This document shows, in pieces, positions 9,751-18,647 of a stretch of 64,000 nucleotides of DNA. Numbering within the stretch: the first letter of the stretch is position 1; every line of letters starts with the position of its first letter. Source of the stretch: Cognaticolwellia beringensis (GTDB lineage Bacteria; Pseudomonadota; Gammaproteobacteria; Enterobacterales; Alteromonadaceae); the NCBI RefSeq assembly GCF_002076895.1, contig NZ_CP020465.1:4588001-4652000 (forward strand), in the 5' to 3' direction. The notes under the pieces are model-generated. The model made no database searches. It saw nothing but the letters and a program-made list of their open reading frames with translations, and was not told the DNA's origin. A program made the position numbers and the translations under genes.

Positions 9751-10245
9751 TTACTCGTCAATTTTATGGATAGGTAAATAAATATCCATAATTGAGTCTG
9801 CCTCAGTTACCTCTGGATAAAAAGACACTCGCTCTAGAAAGAGCGGAAAATCTCTTAGTGCCAAGCTCGATTCGCTTAACCACTGATGATATAAAAAGTT
9901 GATCACAGCCGCTAACTTTTCATCACCGCCAATAAGCCGTACCTTTGCACATTGTCCCGCAGGGATTACTTTACTAATAACACCCTGCTTATTTTCTTCA
10001 ACCGCCTTTTTTATCGTACAAGCTAAATCAAAACGAAAATTTGCGTTAGCAGTAACGCCCGGATCATCATAAATAATATTGAACGTTTTACTTTTAGTTG
10101 GCGACAAGCCGTTTTCTTTTCGCCAACTGATAAATTGCGCAATACTATTACCTAACAAACTTGGCGCAGCTCTGTGCTCATAAACCGCAACAGCTGTTTC
10201 AGGAAAGCTGACTAATTCAACTTCAAAGTTGTCTGCTTTATTCAT
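9751..10245 (-). CDS. GyrI-like small-molecule-binding domain protein
   Basis: Encodes 164 aa. It has the AraC effector-binding/GyrI-like fold without a DNA-binding domain: FPETAVAVYEHRAAPS at the start, IIYDDPGVTANANFRFDLAC in the middle and VIPAGQCAKVRLIGG before the last helix pair. Such stand-alone domains bind or hydrolyse cyclic or hydrophobic small molecules, or inhibit gyrase (SbmC). The ligand cannot be deduced. It lies about 70 bp after the SMI1-like gene on the same strand, so they may be cotranscribed. Confidence 0.75.
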   Translation of the reverse strand: MNKADNFEVELVSFPETAVAVYEHRAAPSLLGNSIAQFISWRKENGLSPTKSKTFNIIYDDPGVTANANFRFDLACTIKKAVEENKQGVISKVIPAGQCAKVRLIGGDEKLAAVINFLYHQWLSESSLALRDFPLFLERVSFYPEVTEADSIMDIYLPIHKIDE

Positions 10246-10314
10246 TTATTTGTGCCTTAGGGTTAATAATGTAATGACTAAGCGCTAGCTATAATACCTA
10301 TTGTTTATACGATG

Positions 10315-10839
10315 CTAATCTTCAGTCAGCCAATCTTGATAACATTGCATAAATAACTGCCAAAAGTGCTGACAGTTAGAAATTTCAAACAATTGCTGTT
10401 CCAATATTTTTAAAGCACCTTCATCTGTGACACTACTTGAGTCTGGAAAAAACTGCGCCTGGGTTTGTTGACCATGGCTGAACAACAAATTAATACATGC
10501 AACATAACCGGCTAAACTGCTGGCTACTTGTTCTATTTCCCAGCCCTTATCTCCTAAGAAACCGGTGTAAACAGGTAAGCTAAGCTGATTAGTATCAACA
10601 AAATATGGATCACCCAATTCTGTATCACGGGCAAAAACTTGCCATGAAGTTTGCCAACTTCCTTGCTCTGTAGCTGAGCCCTCATTAGCACTTACTTGAC
10701 CTAACTCACTCATACCAAAACCCAGTTGTGCTTTGTCAAGCTCTGCGACAGATGCCACGTTTTTAAAACCCTGTGGACCAAAAAACACTTCATGATTATC
10801 TAAAGTATTTAAAATATTAATTAGTTTATTGTCTGTCAT
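10315..10839 (-). CDS. SMI1/KNR4 (SUKH)-like protein
   Basis: Encodes 174 aa. GDPYFVDTNQLSLPVYTGF and the following WEIEQVASSLAGYVA fit the SMI1/KNR4 (SUKH) pattern, in which a GDPYF-type strand precedes a hydrophobic helix. SUKH proteins often act as immunity proteins against contact-delivered toxins, but many stand-alone members have no known partner, and no toxin gene is adjacent here. The 330 bp between it and metY contain only AT-rich sequence and the metY terminator. Confidence 0.6.
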   Translation of the reverse strand: MTDNKLINILNTLDNHEVFFGPQGFKNVASVAELDKAQLGFGMSELGQVSANEGSATEQGSWQTSWQVFARDTELGDPYFVDTNQLSLPVYTGFLGDKGWEIEQVASSLAGYVACINLLFSHGQQTQAQFFPDSSSVTDEGALKILEQQLFEISNCQHFWQLFMQCYQDWLTED

Positions 10840-11133
10840 ATCTACCTGGTGAATATATAAAATAATAAAAACAAATACACCTTTATGACTTTATTAAGGT
10901 CACAGTGCACTTCAAAACAAGATTATGCCACAACCTTGAACATTATAAAAAGTTGGCTGAATTTGAGATTTATAAATGAAGAATAATTGAATCATCAAAA
11001 ACCGGAAATTAATCGGTCAATAATGATATCAAAACGGTGATTATCGAAAACTTTATTAGGGACTTACTCAATAGCCTACAGGTATTTATTTATCACATTG
11101 ACTCAGCATTTTAATTAGCAGCAATATCGAAAC

Positions 11134-11158
11134 AAAAAAATGCCCTCTTTCAAGGGCA
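11134..11158 (-). terminator. Terminator of metY
   Basis: TGCCCT pairs with AGGGCA and, on the minus strand, runs into seven T residues. It lies 12 bp after the metY stop. Confidence 0.85.
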
Positions 11159-11170
11159 GATACAGTGGAC

Positions 11171-12442
11171 TTAAGCTTTTTCTAACGCTTGGGTAACATC
11201 AGCAATAATATCGTCGATGTGCTCAATACCAACCGAAATTCTGATCAAATCTGCACTAACACCTGCAGAAGCTAATTCTTGTTCATTCAACTGCCTATGT
11301 GTGGTTGACGCAGGATGACATGCAAGTGATTTTGCATCGCCAATGTTTACCAGTCGTAGGATCATTTCAAGCGCATCAATAAAACGCGCACAAGCTTCAA
11401 TGCCACCTTCGACGCCAAAACTTAAAATGCCGGAGGCTTTGCCATTGGTAATCTTTTTACAAGCATCAAAATAAGGACTATCAGGTAAAGCCGCATAATT
11501 TACCCATTTAACTTTTTTGTGTTGTTGAAGAAATGCGGCAAGCTTTTCAGCATTCTCACAATGACGGTCCATCCGTAAACCGAGAGTTTCAAGACCTTGT
11601 AATATTTGAAAAGCATTCATAGGAGATAGTGCCGCGCCAGTATTTCTTAACGGTACAACACGACAACGGCCAATATAAGCAGCTGGTCCCATGGCTTCAG
11701 TGTAAACAACATTATGATAAGAAGGATCAGGTTCATTCATTACAGGGAAACGAGCTTTATTTGCCACCCAGTCAAACTTTCCTGAATCGACAATCACGCC
11801 ACCAATCGATGTGCCATGACCGGCAATGTACTTAGTCAGAGAATGTACAACAATATCTGCACCCAACTCAAACGGTCGACATAAGTAAGGAGTTGCAACG
11901 GTGTTATCAACAATTAACGGCACACCATGTTTGTGTGCTATTTGGGCTAATCGAGCAATATCAACAATATTGCCTGCAGGATTGCCGATAGATTCACAAA
12001 ATACAGCTTTAGTTTTGTCGTCAATCGCATTGTCGAATGCTTCAAAGTCATCATGTGAAATCATTCGAGCTTCAACACCTTGCCTTGGTAGAGAATGCGC
12101 AAAAAAGTTATAAGTACCACCATACAACTCGCTAGTGCTGACGATATTATCCCCAACCTCACAAAGACATTGAATAGCATAAGTAATAGCAGCCATTCCA
12201 GAGGCAACACAGAGCGCGCCAATTCCCCCCTCCATCGCAGCAATACGTTTTTCCAGCACATCGGTAGTCGGATTCATAATGCGGGTATAAATATTACCAG
12301 GCACTTTAAGGTCAAATAAATCAGCCCCGTGCTGGGTATTATCAAAAGTATAAGAGGTGGTTTGATAAATCGGAACAGCGGCAGCTTTAGTGGTTTCTTC
12401 CGACTTGTAACCTTCATGTAAGGCAATTGACTCTAGTTTCAT
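11171..12442 (-). CDS. metY: O-acetylhomoserine sulfhydrylase (MetY)
   Basis: Encodes 423 aa, a PLP-dependent Cys/Met metabolism enzyme of the O-acetylhomoserine aminocarboxypropyltransferase type. It condenses O-acetylhomoserine with sulfide to homocysteine in methionine synthesis. SYTFDNTQHGADLFDLK and YTRIMNPTTDVLEKRIA form the N-terminal substrate region; MAAITYAIQC, ESIGNPAGNIVD, VPLIVDNTVATPYLCRP and HSLTKYIAGHGTSIGG (the Lys in SLTKY is the PLP Schiff-base residue) form the core. The length matches MetY rather than the shorter MetB or MetC. It is monocistronic. An inverted repeat in the upstream region may be an operator. Confidence 0.93.
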   Translation of the reverse strand: MKLESIALHEGYKSEETTKAAAVPIYQTTSYTFDNTQHGADLFDLKVPGNIYTRIMNPTTDVLEKRIAAMEGGIGALCVASGMAAITYAIQCLCEVGDNIVSTSELYGGTYNFFAHSLPRQGVEARMISHDDFEAFDNAIDDKTKAVFCESIGNPAGNIVDIARLAQIAHKHGVPLIVDNTVATPYLCRPFELGADIVVHSLTKYIAGHGTSIGGVIVDSGKFDWVANKARFPVMNEPDPSYHNVVYTEAMGPAAYIGRCRVVPLRNTGAALSPMNAFQILQGLETLGLRMDRHCENAEKLAAFLQQHKKVKWVNYAALPDSPYFDACKKITNGKASGILSFGVEGGIEACARFIDALEMILRLVNIGDAKSLACHPASTTHRQLNEQELASAGVSADLIRISVGIEHIDDIIADVTQALEKA

Positions 12443-12534
12443 GCTCGTTCTCTCCTTCGTGACGATATGTAAATTGAAAATGAAGTAATGTATCTTCGAA
12501 AATATACAATCAATTAATGACTTTCAATAACTTA

Positions 12535-12562
12535 ATATATAGCTTCGTATTTAGCTATATAT
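12535..12562. promoter_or_regulatory. Inverted repeat in the metY promoter region
   Basis: The arms ATATAGCT and AGCTATAT flank an 8-nt spacer, about 95 bp before the metY start. It could be a regulator binding site or a hairpin. It does not match the MetJ box (AGACGTCT) closely. Confidence 0.4.
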
Positions 12563-12725
12563 GTTATTAGTTTTTCGATAATTAAACTAAAGTATAATGA
12601 GGAAAAAACGAGCAACAATCACGACGGATATCACGAAATCGGGGATAAAAAGATGTGATTTCAATCAATAAACCACTTAAATCAATTAGATTTACAGGCC
12701 ATTATATTTAGCTGATATTTGTTGT

Positions 12726-12968
12726 TTAGTACGTATCATCTTCGCTATAAACATTAACGATTAGCTCGCCATCAGCATTTTCAGAAACCACGAAATTTAT
12801 AGGCTTACAACAGACTTGGCAATCTTCAATATACTGTTGCTCTATATCAGATGAATCAATAAGAACGTTAATCGTCTCAGAACAATAAGGACATTCTATT
12901 AGCTTTTCTGTTAATTGGTTCAATTTAAAAGGCCTCCCATACTTATTCCTGTTATGCGCCTGCGTCAC
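12726..12968 (-). CDS. CPXCG-type cysteine-rich small protein
   Basis: Encodes 80 aa. A zinc-ribbon-like pattern CPYCSE...YIEDCQVCCKPI matches the family of small proteins annotated as CPXCG-motif cysteine-rich. The final third is acidic. Other members start close to the first Cys pair, so part of the first 25 residues (MTQAHNRNKYGRPFKLN) may not be translated. The function is unknown. Its upstream side is occupied by the tandem duplication. Confidence 0.65.
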   Translation of the reverse strand: MTQAHNRNKYGRPFKLNQLTEKLIECPYCSETINVLIDSSDIEQQYIEDCQVCCKPINFVVSENADGELIVNVYSEDDTY

Positions 12969-12992
12969 ATCGCTAAATAAAGTTGTTTAAGA

Positions 12993-13441
12993 AAACAACG
13001 CGGACATCCATCCTAACTGAATCAACTACTTAATAAAACAACTTGGACACCCATTAATAATTCAGGTCAAGAAGTAACATAAATATCAGTATTATTTAAC
13101 CAACATGTATAGCGTGGCTAAATGTAGATTTAAGAAAATGCTTCAACTATTAAATTAGGCGTCAATTTAGGGCGATTTACTAATATTTTGACATACAAAT
13201 GAGGCTCAACTTTTGAGAAACAACTCGGACATCCATCCTAACTGAATCAACTACTTAATAAAACAACTTGGACACCCATTAATAATTCAGGTCAAGAAGT
13301 AACATAAATATCAGTATTATTTAACCAACATGAATAGCGTGGCTAAATGTAGATTTAAGAAAATGCTTCAACTATTAAATTAGGCGTCAATTTAGGGCGA
13401 TTTACTAATATTTTGACATACAAATGAGGCTCAACTTTTGA
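12993..13441. repeat. 225-bp tandem direct duplication
   Basis: Two almost identical copies, 12993-13216 and 13218-13441, share about 223 of 225 positions; visible differences are ACGCGG/ACTCGG and ATGTATAGC/ATGAATAGC. Each copy holds, on the minus strand, one ATGGGTGTCC and one ATGGATGTCC element of the type tandemly arrayed at 16171-16418. No ORF of note lies inside. Confidence 0.9.
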
Positions 13442-13486
13442 CGATTGAGGTGATTGTAGTTATCAACTTTCGTTAAACTGAATTAT

Positions 13487-14461
13487 TTAAGCTAACAACT
13501 TTTCACAGCACTTGAGGTTTTGTCTTCGTTTAGCTTCATGGTGCTGATAATAAGCGGTCAAGGCAGCTGTATGACCTACTGCACCATGAAATAGCTTTCT
13601 AAAGTCTTTCGTTAACGTTAACCAATTCTCTGAGCCGATGTTTAAACGCTGCAGAAGCTCGGGATGTTTGTGGGTTATATATCCGGGTTTATCCTCTCGC
13701 ATACTGCGCCCTGTCAAATCGACTAATTCGAGGTAGTCTATTAACACAAACGGTAAACCTTTCGGCATGTGGTTTTTGGGATTACCGACAAAAGGCAATA
13801 GATATGTCGGCTGTTTACCCATTTTAGCTTGAATAACGCGCGTTTTTACACTGGTGTAGGCTGAGCTTTCAGGCGTATTGGCAACGCCTGCTCTAACAGG
13901 GTTTAAATCAACATAAGCCATACAAGCCGCAAGTGCTGATTCATCAAGTAAGGCTTGTGATTTAAAACGCCCTTCCCAAAATCGTCCGGTACAGTTATCT
14001 TCTTGATTGGCTTTTCTAGCGACACTCTCGTTGAGTAAACGCATAAACCAACTAATGTCCATTAACCGACTGCGATAACATTCAACAGTATCGTTTAACG
14101 TTGGCTGTAAATAGTCAGCAATGGACTCCCCTCGGCAATATTGTTGTGTTAACAACGTACCTTTAAAAATTTGGTGCCAACGCTTTAATACTTCCTCACT
14201 TGACCACGCCTTAGCGCTGGCCTCATCAATAAATAGCACTAGGTGAGTATGATTACTCATAATGGCATACGCACAAATATCAATGGCAAATACCTGGCTT
14301 AATGTAATTAGTTTATCTTCAACCCAACTACGGCGGTGTTCAAAACTTTTGCCGGTGAGTTTATCTTCACCACAAAGGTAGGCGCGGCGAACACAGCGTG
14401 AAATACAGTGATAATAAGGTGTATCAACTAAACTAATAAGTTGTTTTCTGGCGGTAGTCAT
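13487..14461 (-). CDS. REP-associated tyrosine transposase (Y1 HUH family)
   Basis: Encodes 324 aa. An N-terminal Y1_Tnp domain is visible: YYHCISRCVRRAYLCG, then ICAYAIMSNHTHLVL, where HTH supplies the HUH metal-binding histidines, and a candidate catalytic Tyr in AYVDLNPVRAG downstream. The protein is longer than IS200 TnpA and has a C-terminal extension, as in RAYT proteins, single-copy transposases thought to move REP/BIME repeats. No IS200-type ends are recognised. GGATGTCC-type repeats lie on both sides (12993-13441 and 16171-16418), consistent with this role but not proof of it. Confidence 0.85.
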   Translation of the reverse strand: MTTARKQLISLVDTPYYHCISRCVRRAYLCGEDKLTGKSFEHRRSWVEDKLITLSQVFAIDICAYAIMSNHTHLVLFIDEASAKAWSSEEVLKRWHQIFKGTLLTQQYCRGESIADYLQPTLNDTVECYRSRLMDISWFMRLLNESVARKANQEDNCTGRFWEGRFKSQALLDESALAACMAYVDLNPVRAGVANTPESSAYTSVKTRVIQAKMGKQPTYLLPFVGNPKNHMPKGLPFVLIDYLELVDLTGRSMREDKPGYITHKHPELLQRLNIGSENWLTLTKDFRKLFHGAVGHTAALTAYYQHHEAKRRQNLKCCEKLLA

Positions 14462-14664
14462 TAAGAAAATCCTTTTACTTTGACTGGTCGATAAATCCTA
14501 GTTGAGATATTGATACTTTTCAATTAACTTGTCATAAGTACCCAATTAATGAAACATTATAAGAGCATATCAATTTCGTCTAACTCATAGCACAAGCGTT
14601 CTTTATTAAGTTAGGACTATGCGTTAAAGTGCCGCGCTAAATCACAGCTCCTAAAGAAGGTACT

Positions 14665-16053
14665 ATGTCGTTCGCTGTATTATTGATGCTAGCCTTATTT
14701 GCTGGCTTACTTTTCTCTATCTATCTTTTTTCAAAAAAAAGTAAAACCTTATCACGCACTGTACTATTTGGCCTTATAGTCGGTAGTGTATTCGGTTTAG
14801 CATTACAGTTTTTATTTTCAGAACAACCACAAGCCACCCAAGACGTTTTAAACTGGGTTTCCATAGTTGGTAAAGGCTACGTTGGGCTGTTGAAAATGGT
14901 TATTATGCCCTTAGTACTGGTGTTTATGATTGCTGCGGTAGTCAAACTTGAAGACCAAGGTTCCTTGGGGAAGATTTCATTTGTCAGTATTTCTATTTTG
15001 CTATTCACCACTGCCATATCAGCACTGGTTGGTATCGCTGTAACTTATGGTTTTGATTTAAACATAAATAGCCTAGTGGCCGGTACGCGCGAAACAGCAG
15101 AAATGACCACCATACAAAACAAAGCTGCTACTGTTGCCGATTGGACAGTACCACAAATGTTGTTAAGTTTTATTCCGGAAAATCCATTTGCCGACTTAAG
15201 TAATGCACGCTCAACCTCAATTATTGCGGTGGTTATTTTTGGTGTATTAGTAGGAATAGCTGCACGAAAAGTTATGCTTGAGCGCAGCGAACTTGCGACC
15301 CCTATTCGTACGGGTGTAAATGCCTTACAAGCCACCGTTATGAATTTAGTCAAAATGGTAATCGCCCTAACTCCTTATGGTGTAGCTGGACTAATGGCTA
15401 ATGTGGTCGCAAATTCAAGTGGTAACGATATCCTTAACTTACTCTCGTTTATTGTGGCCTCTTACGTTGCTATCTTAATAATGTTTATTGTGCACGGCTT
15501 ATTACTGAGCTTAGTTGGGGTTAATCCAAAAGAATACTTTACCAAAATTTGGCCGGTTATGACCTTCGCATTTACTTCACGCAGCTCAGCCGCCTCAATC
15601 CCAATGAATATTGACGTACAAGTTAATCAACTTAAAGTAGCGCCAGCCATAGCTAATTTATCAGCATCTTTTGGTGCCACTATCGGTCAGAATGGCTGTG
15701 CCGGAATTTATCCCGCCATGCTTGCGATGATGGTTGCTCCTAGCGTTGGAATTGATCCAATGACAATCGAGTTCATAATACCTTTGGTGGGTATTATTGT
15801 GATCAGCTCCTTCGGTATTGCAGGGGTGGGTGGCGGTGCTACTTTTGCCGCATTAGTCGTGTTACCTACGATGGGATTGCCTATAGAGATAGTCGCTCTG
15901 CTAATTTCAATAGAGCCTTTAATTGATATGGCACGCACTACATTAAATGTCTCAGGTGCAATGGTCTCAGGTGTTATTACGAGTAAAATAATGAAAGTCC
16001 CCCTAGCTGCCACACCAGCTTTAAATGATATAAAGTTAACTAGTAATAACTAA
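14665..16053 (+). CDS. tcyP: L-cystine transporter TcyP (YdjN-like)
   Basis: Encodes 462 aa (E. coli TcyP 463 aa), a dicarboxylate/amino acid:cation symporter of the inner membrane with about eight helices and two re-entrant loops. WVSIVGKGYVGLLKMVIMPL near residue 70, TFAFTSRSSAASIPMN (serine-rich hairpin) and QNGCAGIYPAMLAMM match the cystine-uptake branch. It probably imports cystine for sulfur supply and so fits with metY and cysK elsewhere in the window. The start is ATG after AAGAAGG. A 12-bp-stem terminator follows. Confidence 0.9.
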   Translation: MSFAVLLMLALFAGLLFSIYLFSKKSKTLSRTVLFGLIVGSVFGLALQFLFSEQPQATQDVLNWVSIVGKGYVGLLKMVIMPLVLVFMIAAVVKLEDQGSLGKISFVSISILLFTTAISALVGIAVTYGFDLNINSLVAGTRETAEMTTIQNKAATVADWTVPQMLLSFIPENPFADLSNARSTSIIAVVIFGVLVGIAARKVMLERSELATPIRTGVNALQATVMNLVKMVIALTPYGVAGLMANVVANSSGNDILNLLSFIVASYVAILIMFIVHGLLLSLVGVNPKEYFTKIWPVMTFAFTSRSSAASIPMNIDVQVNQLKVAPAIANLSASFGATIGQNGCAGIYPAMLAMMVAPSVGIDPMTIEFIIPLVGIIVISSFGIAGVGGGATFAALVVLPTMGLPIEIVALLISIEPLIDMARTTLNVSGAMVSGVITSKIMKVPLAATPALNDIKLTSNN

Positions 16054-16109
16054 AATTTCTGACAATGGCAGTCCAAGTTAATTTTGAGTCTGCTTTCTTT
16101 ATAAATTGT

Positions 16110-16141
16110 GGAGAATTAGCCATTTTGTAGGCTAATTCTCC
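16110..16141 (+). terminator. Terminator of tcyP
   Basis: GGAGAATTAGCC pairs perfectly with GGCTAATTCTCC across an 8-nt loop, 57 bp after the stop. Confidence 0.8.
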
Positions 16142-16170
16142 ATTCTTCAAGAAAAACCATACACTCACAT

Positions 16171-16418
16171 ATGGATGTCCTCGTTATTCGAGTTATTCTC
16201 CAAGTCACCTAGTTATTTCTTTAGATGGATGTCCTAGTTATTTCTTTTTGGATGGGTGTCCTAATTATTCTAAGTTATTTCTTTAGATGTATGTCCTCGT
16301 TATTTTCTCTAGTTATTTTGGATGAGTGTCCTAGTTATTCTGCTAGTTATTCTCTTAGATGGATGTCCTCATTATTTTTTTAGATGGATGTCCTCATTAT
16401 TTTTCCTCATTATTTTTC
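16171..16418. repeat. Tandem array of ATGGRTGTCC...GTTATT repeats
   Basis: Seven irregular units of about 25-54 bp begin with ATGGATGTCC, ATGGGTGTCC, ATGTATGTCC or ATGAGTGTCC. Each is followed by one to three copies of (T/C)N(G/A)TTATT and usually ends in TTTAG or TTTTGG. Unit length and spacing vary too much for a CRISPR. The same decamer occurs in the duplication next to the REP-associated transposase. The remainder up to msrA is AT-rich. Confidence 0.85.
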
Positions 16419-16555
16419 CAAAAAATCCAAAATAAAAATCTTATACCTATTTTTAAATAAAACACTCAAAAAATTGAAATATCATTCTCTTATAGCGGGT
16501 CTATTGGGTATGTCTACATAACTTTTATACATGCCTCATTAGAAGCGAGACTCTT

Positions 16556-17161
16556 ATGAAAAAAATATTATCCTTAGTTTTAACATCCTCAGTACTTTTT
16601 TATGCATCGCTCAGCTCTGCAGCAGAAACTGAAAAAGCCATTTTAGCTGGTGGTTGTTTTTGGTGCATGGAATCTGACTTTGAAAAACTCCCTGGCGTTA
16701 CCGCTGTTGTATCAGGTTTTACTGGTGGAAATATTAAAAACCCGACCTATAACGGTAATCATACCGGCCATTATGAAGCCGTCGAAATAACTTACGATCC
16801 GAAAGTAGTAAGCTACCAAGGCATACTCGATCATTACTGGGTGAACATTGATCCTTTTGATGCCAAAGGCCAATTTTGTGATAAAGGCCCAAGCTACCTA
16901 AGTGCCATATTTGTTGCTAGCGATCAAGAACGTAAATTGGCTGAAAAAACAAAAGCTGCTGTAATAACAGAGTTTCCCAATCAAACAGTTGTTACGCCTA
17001 TATTAAACGCGAGTACGTTTTATCCTATAAAAGGTGATGAAAGCTACCATCAAGATTATTATAAAAACAATCCAATACGTTACAATACCTATCGTTGGCG
17101 CTGTGGCCGAGATAGCCGTTTAGAAGATATTTGGGGGGAAAGAGCAACGCATTCAAAGTAA
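16556..17161 (+). CDS. msrA: Peptide-methionine (S)-S-oxide reductase MsrA, exported
   Basis: Encodes 201 aa. The MsrA signature GGCFWCMESDFEKLPGV contains the catalytic Cys of GCFWC; HYEAVEITYDPK and DESYHQDYYKNNPIRYN complete the domain. A signal peptide (MKKILSLVLTSSVLFYASLSSA) precedes it, so this copy repairs oxidised methionine in periplasmic proteins. Only one further Cys (RWRCGRD) and one in GQFCDKG are available for recycling. It is the last chromosomal gene before the integron cassettes. Confidence 0.93.
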   Translation: MKKILSLVLTSSVLFYASLSSAAETEKAILAGGCFWCMESDFEKLPGVTAVVSGFTGGNIKNPTYNGNHTGHYEAVEITYDPKVVSYQGILDHYWVNIDPFDAKGQFCDKGPSYLSAIFVASDQERKLAEKTKAAVITEFPNQTVVTPILNASTFYPIKGDESYHQDYYKNNPIRYNTYRWRCGRDSRLEDIWGERATHSK

Positions 17162-17269
17162 TGAATTGCAAAGAGTTAACAATGGATGATTGATGTAAAG
17201 ATTCTGATAAAAAATTAACAGCGAATGATGAATGCCTTAGCAAAGATTCCTGTGAGTGCGTAATTATGC

Positions 17270-17512
17270 TTACCTACCATCAGAATCTTGATGGTTATTA
17301 GGTAAATCATTGCAAACAACACAATTAATATTTTTGCGATAATTGTAGAAACGTCTAATAGCAAAAATAGTGATTGATACCAATGCCCACAAGATACCGA
17401 ATTCAATAGAGTATTCTAAACTTCTGCCTTTTAAGTATTGAACACTTGATAGCAGAAAAAAAATAATGGGTAAAGCTATTACGTATTGAATAATCCATTT
17501 TTTTATTGGCAT
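17270..17512 (-). CDS. Small membrane protein, probable last cassette
   Basis: Encodes 80 aa with two predicted membrane helices (residues about 8-27 and 37-53), followed by a basic stretch and a CVVC pair near the C-terminus. The family is not recognised. It lies just beyond the most distal degenerate attC-like site (17544-17643), so it is read as the terminal cassette. No attC is recognisable between it and msrA (17162-17269). Confidence 0.55.
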   Translation of the reverse strand: MPIKKWIIQYVIALPIIFFLLSSVQYLKGRSLEYSIEFGILWALVSITIFAIRRFYNYRKNINCVVCNDLPNNHQDSDGR

Positions 17513-17543
17513 AAATTTCCATTAACTATCTGAACTTAAAGTA

Positions 17544-17643
17544 AATATTACGCCTATTCAAGGCTGATAATTGTTAGCTAAAATATGTAGAAAAACTAAA
17601 CTGAGTAAATTGTTAGCAGCCCAGCTTTAAATTCTTATATGTT
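17544..17643 (-). repeat. attC site 36 (degenerate, most distal)
   Basis: ATTACGCCTATTCAAGGCTGATAA and TTGTTAGCTAAAATATG correspond to attC blocks seen elsewhere, ending CTTATATG. The core GTT and AAC triplets are eroded, so recombination here is doubtful. Confidence 0.55.
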
Positions 17644-17644
17644 C

Positions 17645-17830
17645 TTAGTTCATTGATTCTATTAGGATGGTATAAGACGTAATACCGATAATAAAATGCG
17701 AATTTGCGGCTACAGAAACTACATGCCAACCATCATTTTCTATTTCCCTAATTTGAGTATTGAGTAAATCTAAATCAGGCTCTCCTGACCAAAAATTCTT
17801 CTTTTTACTAAAATTTACAACCTTTCTCAT
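17645..17830 (-). CDS. Short DUF4177-like cassette protein
   Basis: Encodes 61 aa. A central LNTQIREIENDGWHVVSVAA matches the pattern of DUF4177-type small proteins (LN..-..GW.VV). The function is unknown. The start is ATG with a GGAG ribosome-binding site. The IS66 element has inserted 23 bp upstream of the start codon, between this gene and the attC site that precedes it in the array, so its original read-through transcription is probably cut off. Confidence 0.6.
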   Translation of the reverse strand: MRKVVNFSKKKNFWSGEPDLDLLNTQIREIENDGWHVVSVAANSHFIIGITSYTILIESMN

Positions 17831-17933
17831 TTGACGCTCCAGTGTCTATATAGGTAAGCGCGTAATTAGCCCCACATACTAATATTAATCCAGTCTGCGC
17901 ATAATTATCTTAGCAAATTAACATGAGGTCATT

Positions 17934-18239
17934 ATGAATAATCAACAAAAAATAAAACACTGGCAAAACATCTTTGAACAGCAGCAAGATAGTGATTTAA
18001 CTATCATTCAATTTTGTCGCGACAACAATATTAACGTGTCTACCTTCTATGGTTGGCGTAAACGCCTTTCTGATAAAACCCAACCAATTGAACCGCAACA
18101 GGTGATCCCCTTTGTTATTCATGAGCAGTCTTTGACACAACCTTCCATGATTAAACTCTCCACGCCCAGTGGCTACCAAGTAGATTTTGAGTCGACCTTA
18201 AGCCATCAAGCCTTAACGCAACTATTGAGTGCGCTGTAA
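17934..18239 (+). CDS. tnpA: IS66 accessory protein TnpA
   Basis: Encodes 101 aa. HWQNIFEQQQDSDLTIIQFCRDNNINVSTFYGWRKRL is the helix-turn-helix region of IS66 OrfA proteins. The FYGWRKRL segment is the most typical part. The TnpA stop and TnpB start overlap at 18239, implying translational coupling. It is needed for IS66 transposition. Confidence 0.93.
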   Translation: MNNQQKIKHWQNIFEQQQDSDLTIIQFCRDNNINVSTFYGWRKRLSDKTQPIEPQQVIPFVIHEQSLTQPSMIKLSTPSGYQVDFESTLSHQALTQLLSAL

Positions 18240-18589
18240 TGCATTCCCCAAGCCAAGTTTATTTGGTTACCGGCTTCACTGACATGAGAAAATCAATCAA
18301 TGGTCTTAGCATTATAGTCAGCGAAACCTTATTACTCGATCCTTTGAGTCAAGCTTGGTTTGTTTTTTGTAATAAACAGCGCGATAAATTAAAAATATTA
18401 TTTTGGGATACTAATGGTTTTTGGCTTTATTATCGTCGTTTAGAGCAAGGACGATTTCAATGGCCAAAATACGGCGAAGCATGTGCTGCAATGAGCATTG
18501 AACAGCGCCAACTTCAATGGTTATTATCCGGTTTGGCGGTGACGAGCCAGACTCGACATCCCACATTATCAGGCTTGTCTGTGATGTAA
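18239..18589 (+). CDS. tnpB: IS66 accessory protein TnpB
   Basis: Encodes 116 aa. VYLVTGFTDMRKSINGLS and VFCNKQRDKLKILFWDTNGFWLYYRRLEQGRF are the hallmarks of the IS66 Orf2 family, required for transposition but of unknown biochemical role. The length is normal and the gene overlaps tnpA. Confidence 0.95.
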   Translation: MHSPSQVYLVTGFTDMRKSINGLSIIVSETLLLDPLSQAWFVFCNKQRDKLKILFWDTNGFWLYYRRLEQGRFQWPKYGEACAAMSIEQRQLQWLLSGLAVTSQTRHPTLSGLSVM

Positions 18590-18647
18590 TCCATTACGAT
18601 CATTGTTACCCTCTTGTACGATCTTGCCAGTGTGTCATGCTATAAAA

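Noticed and set aside
16171..16418. CRISPR array
   Set aside because: Repeat units differ in length, spacers are not unique and uniform, and no cas genes are near.
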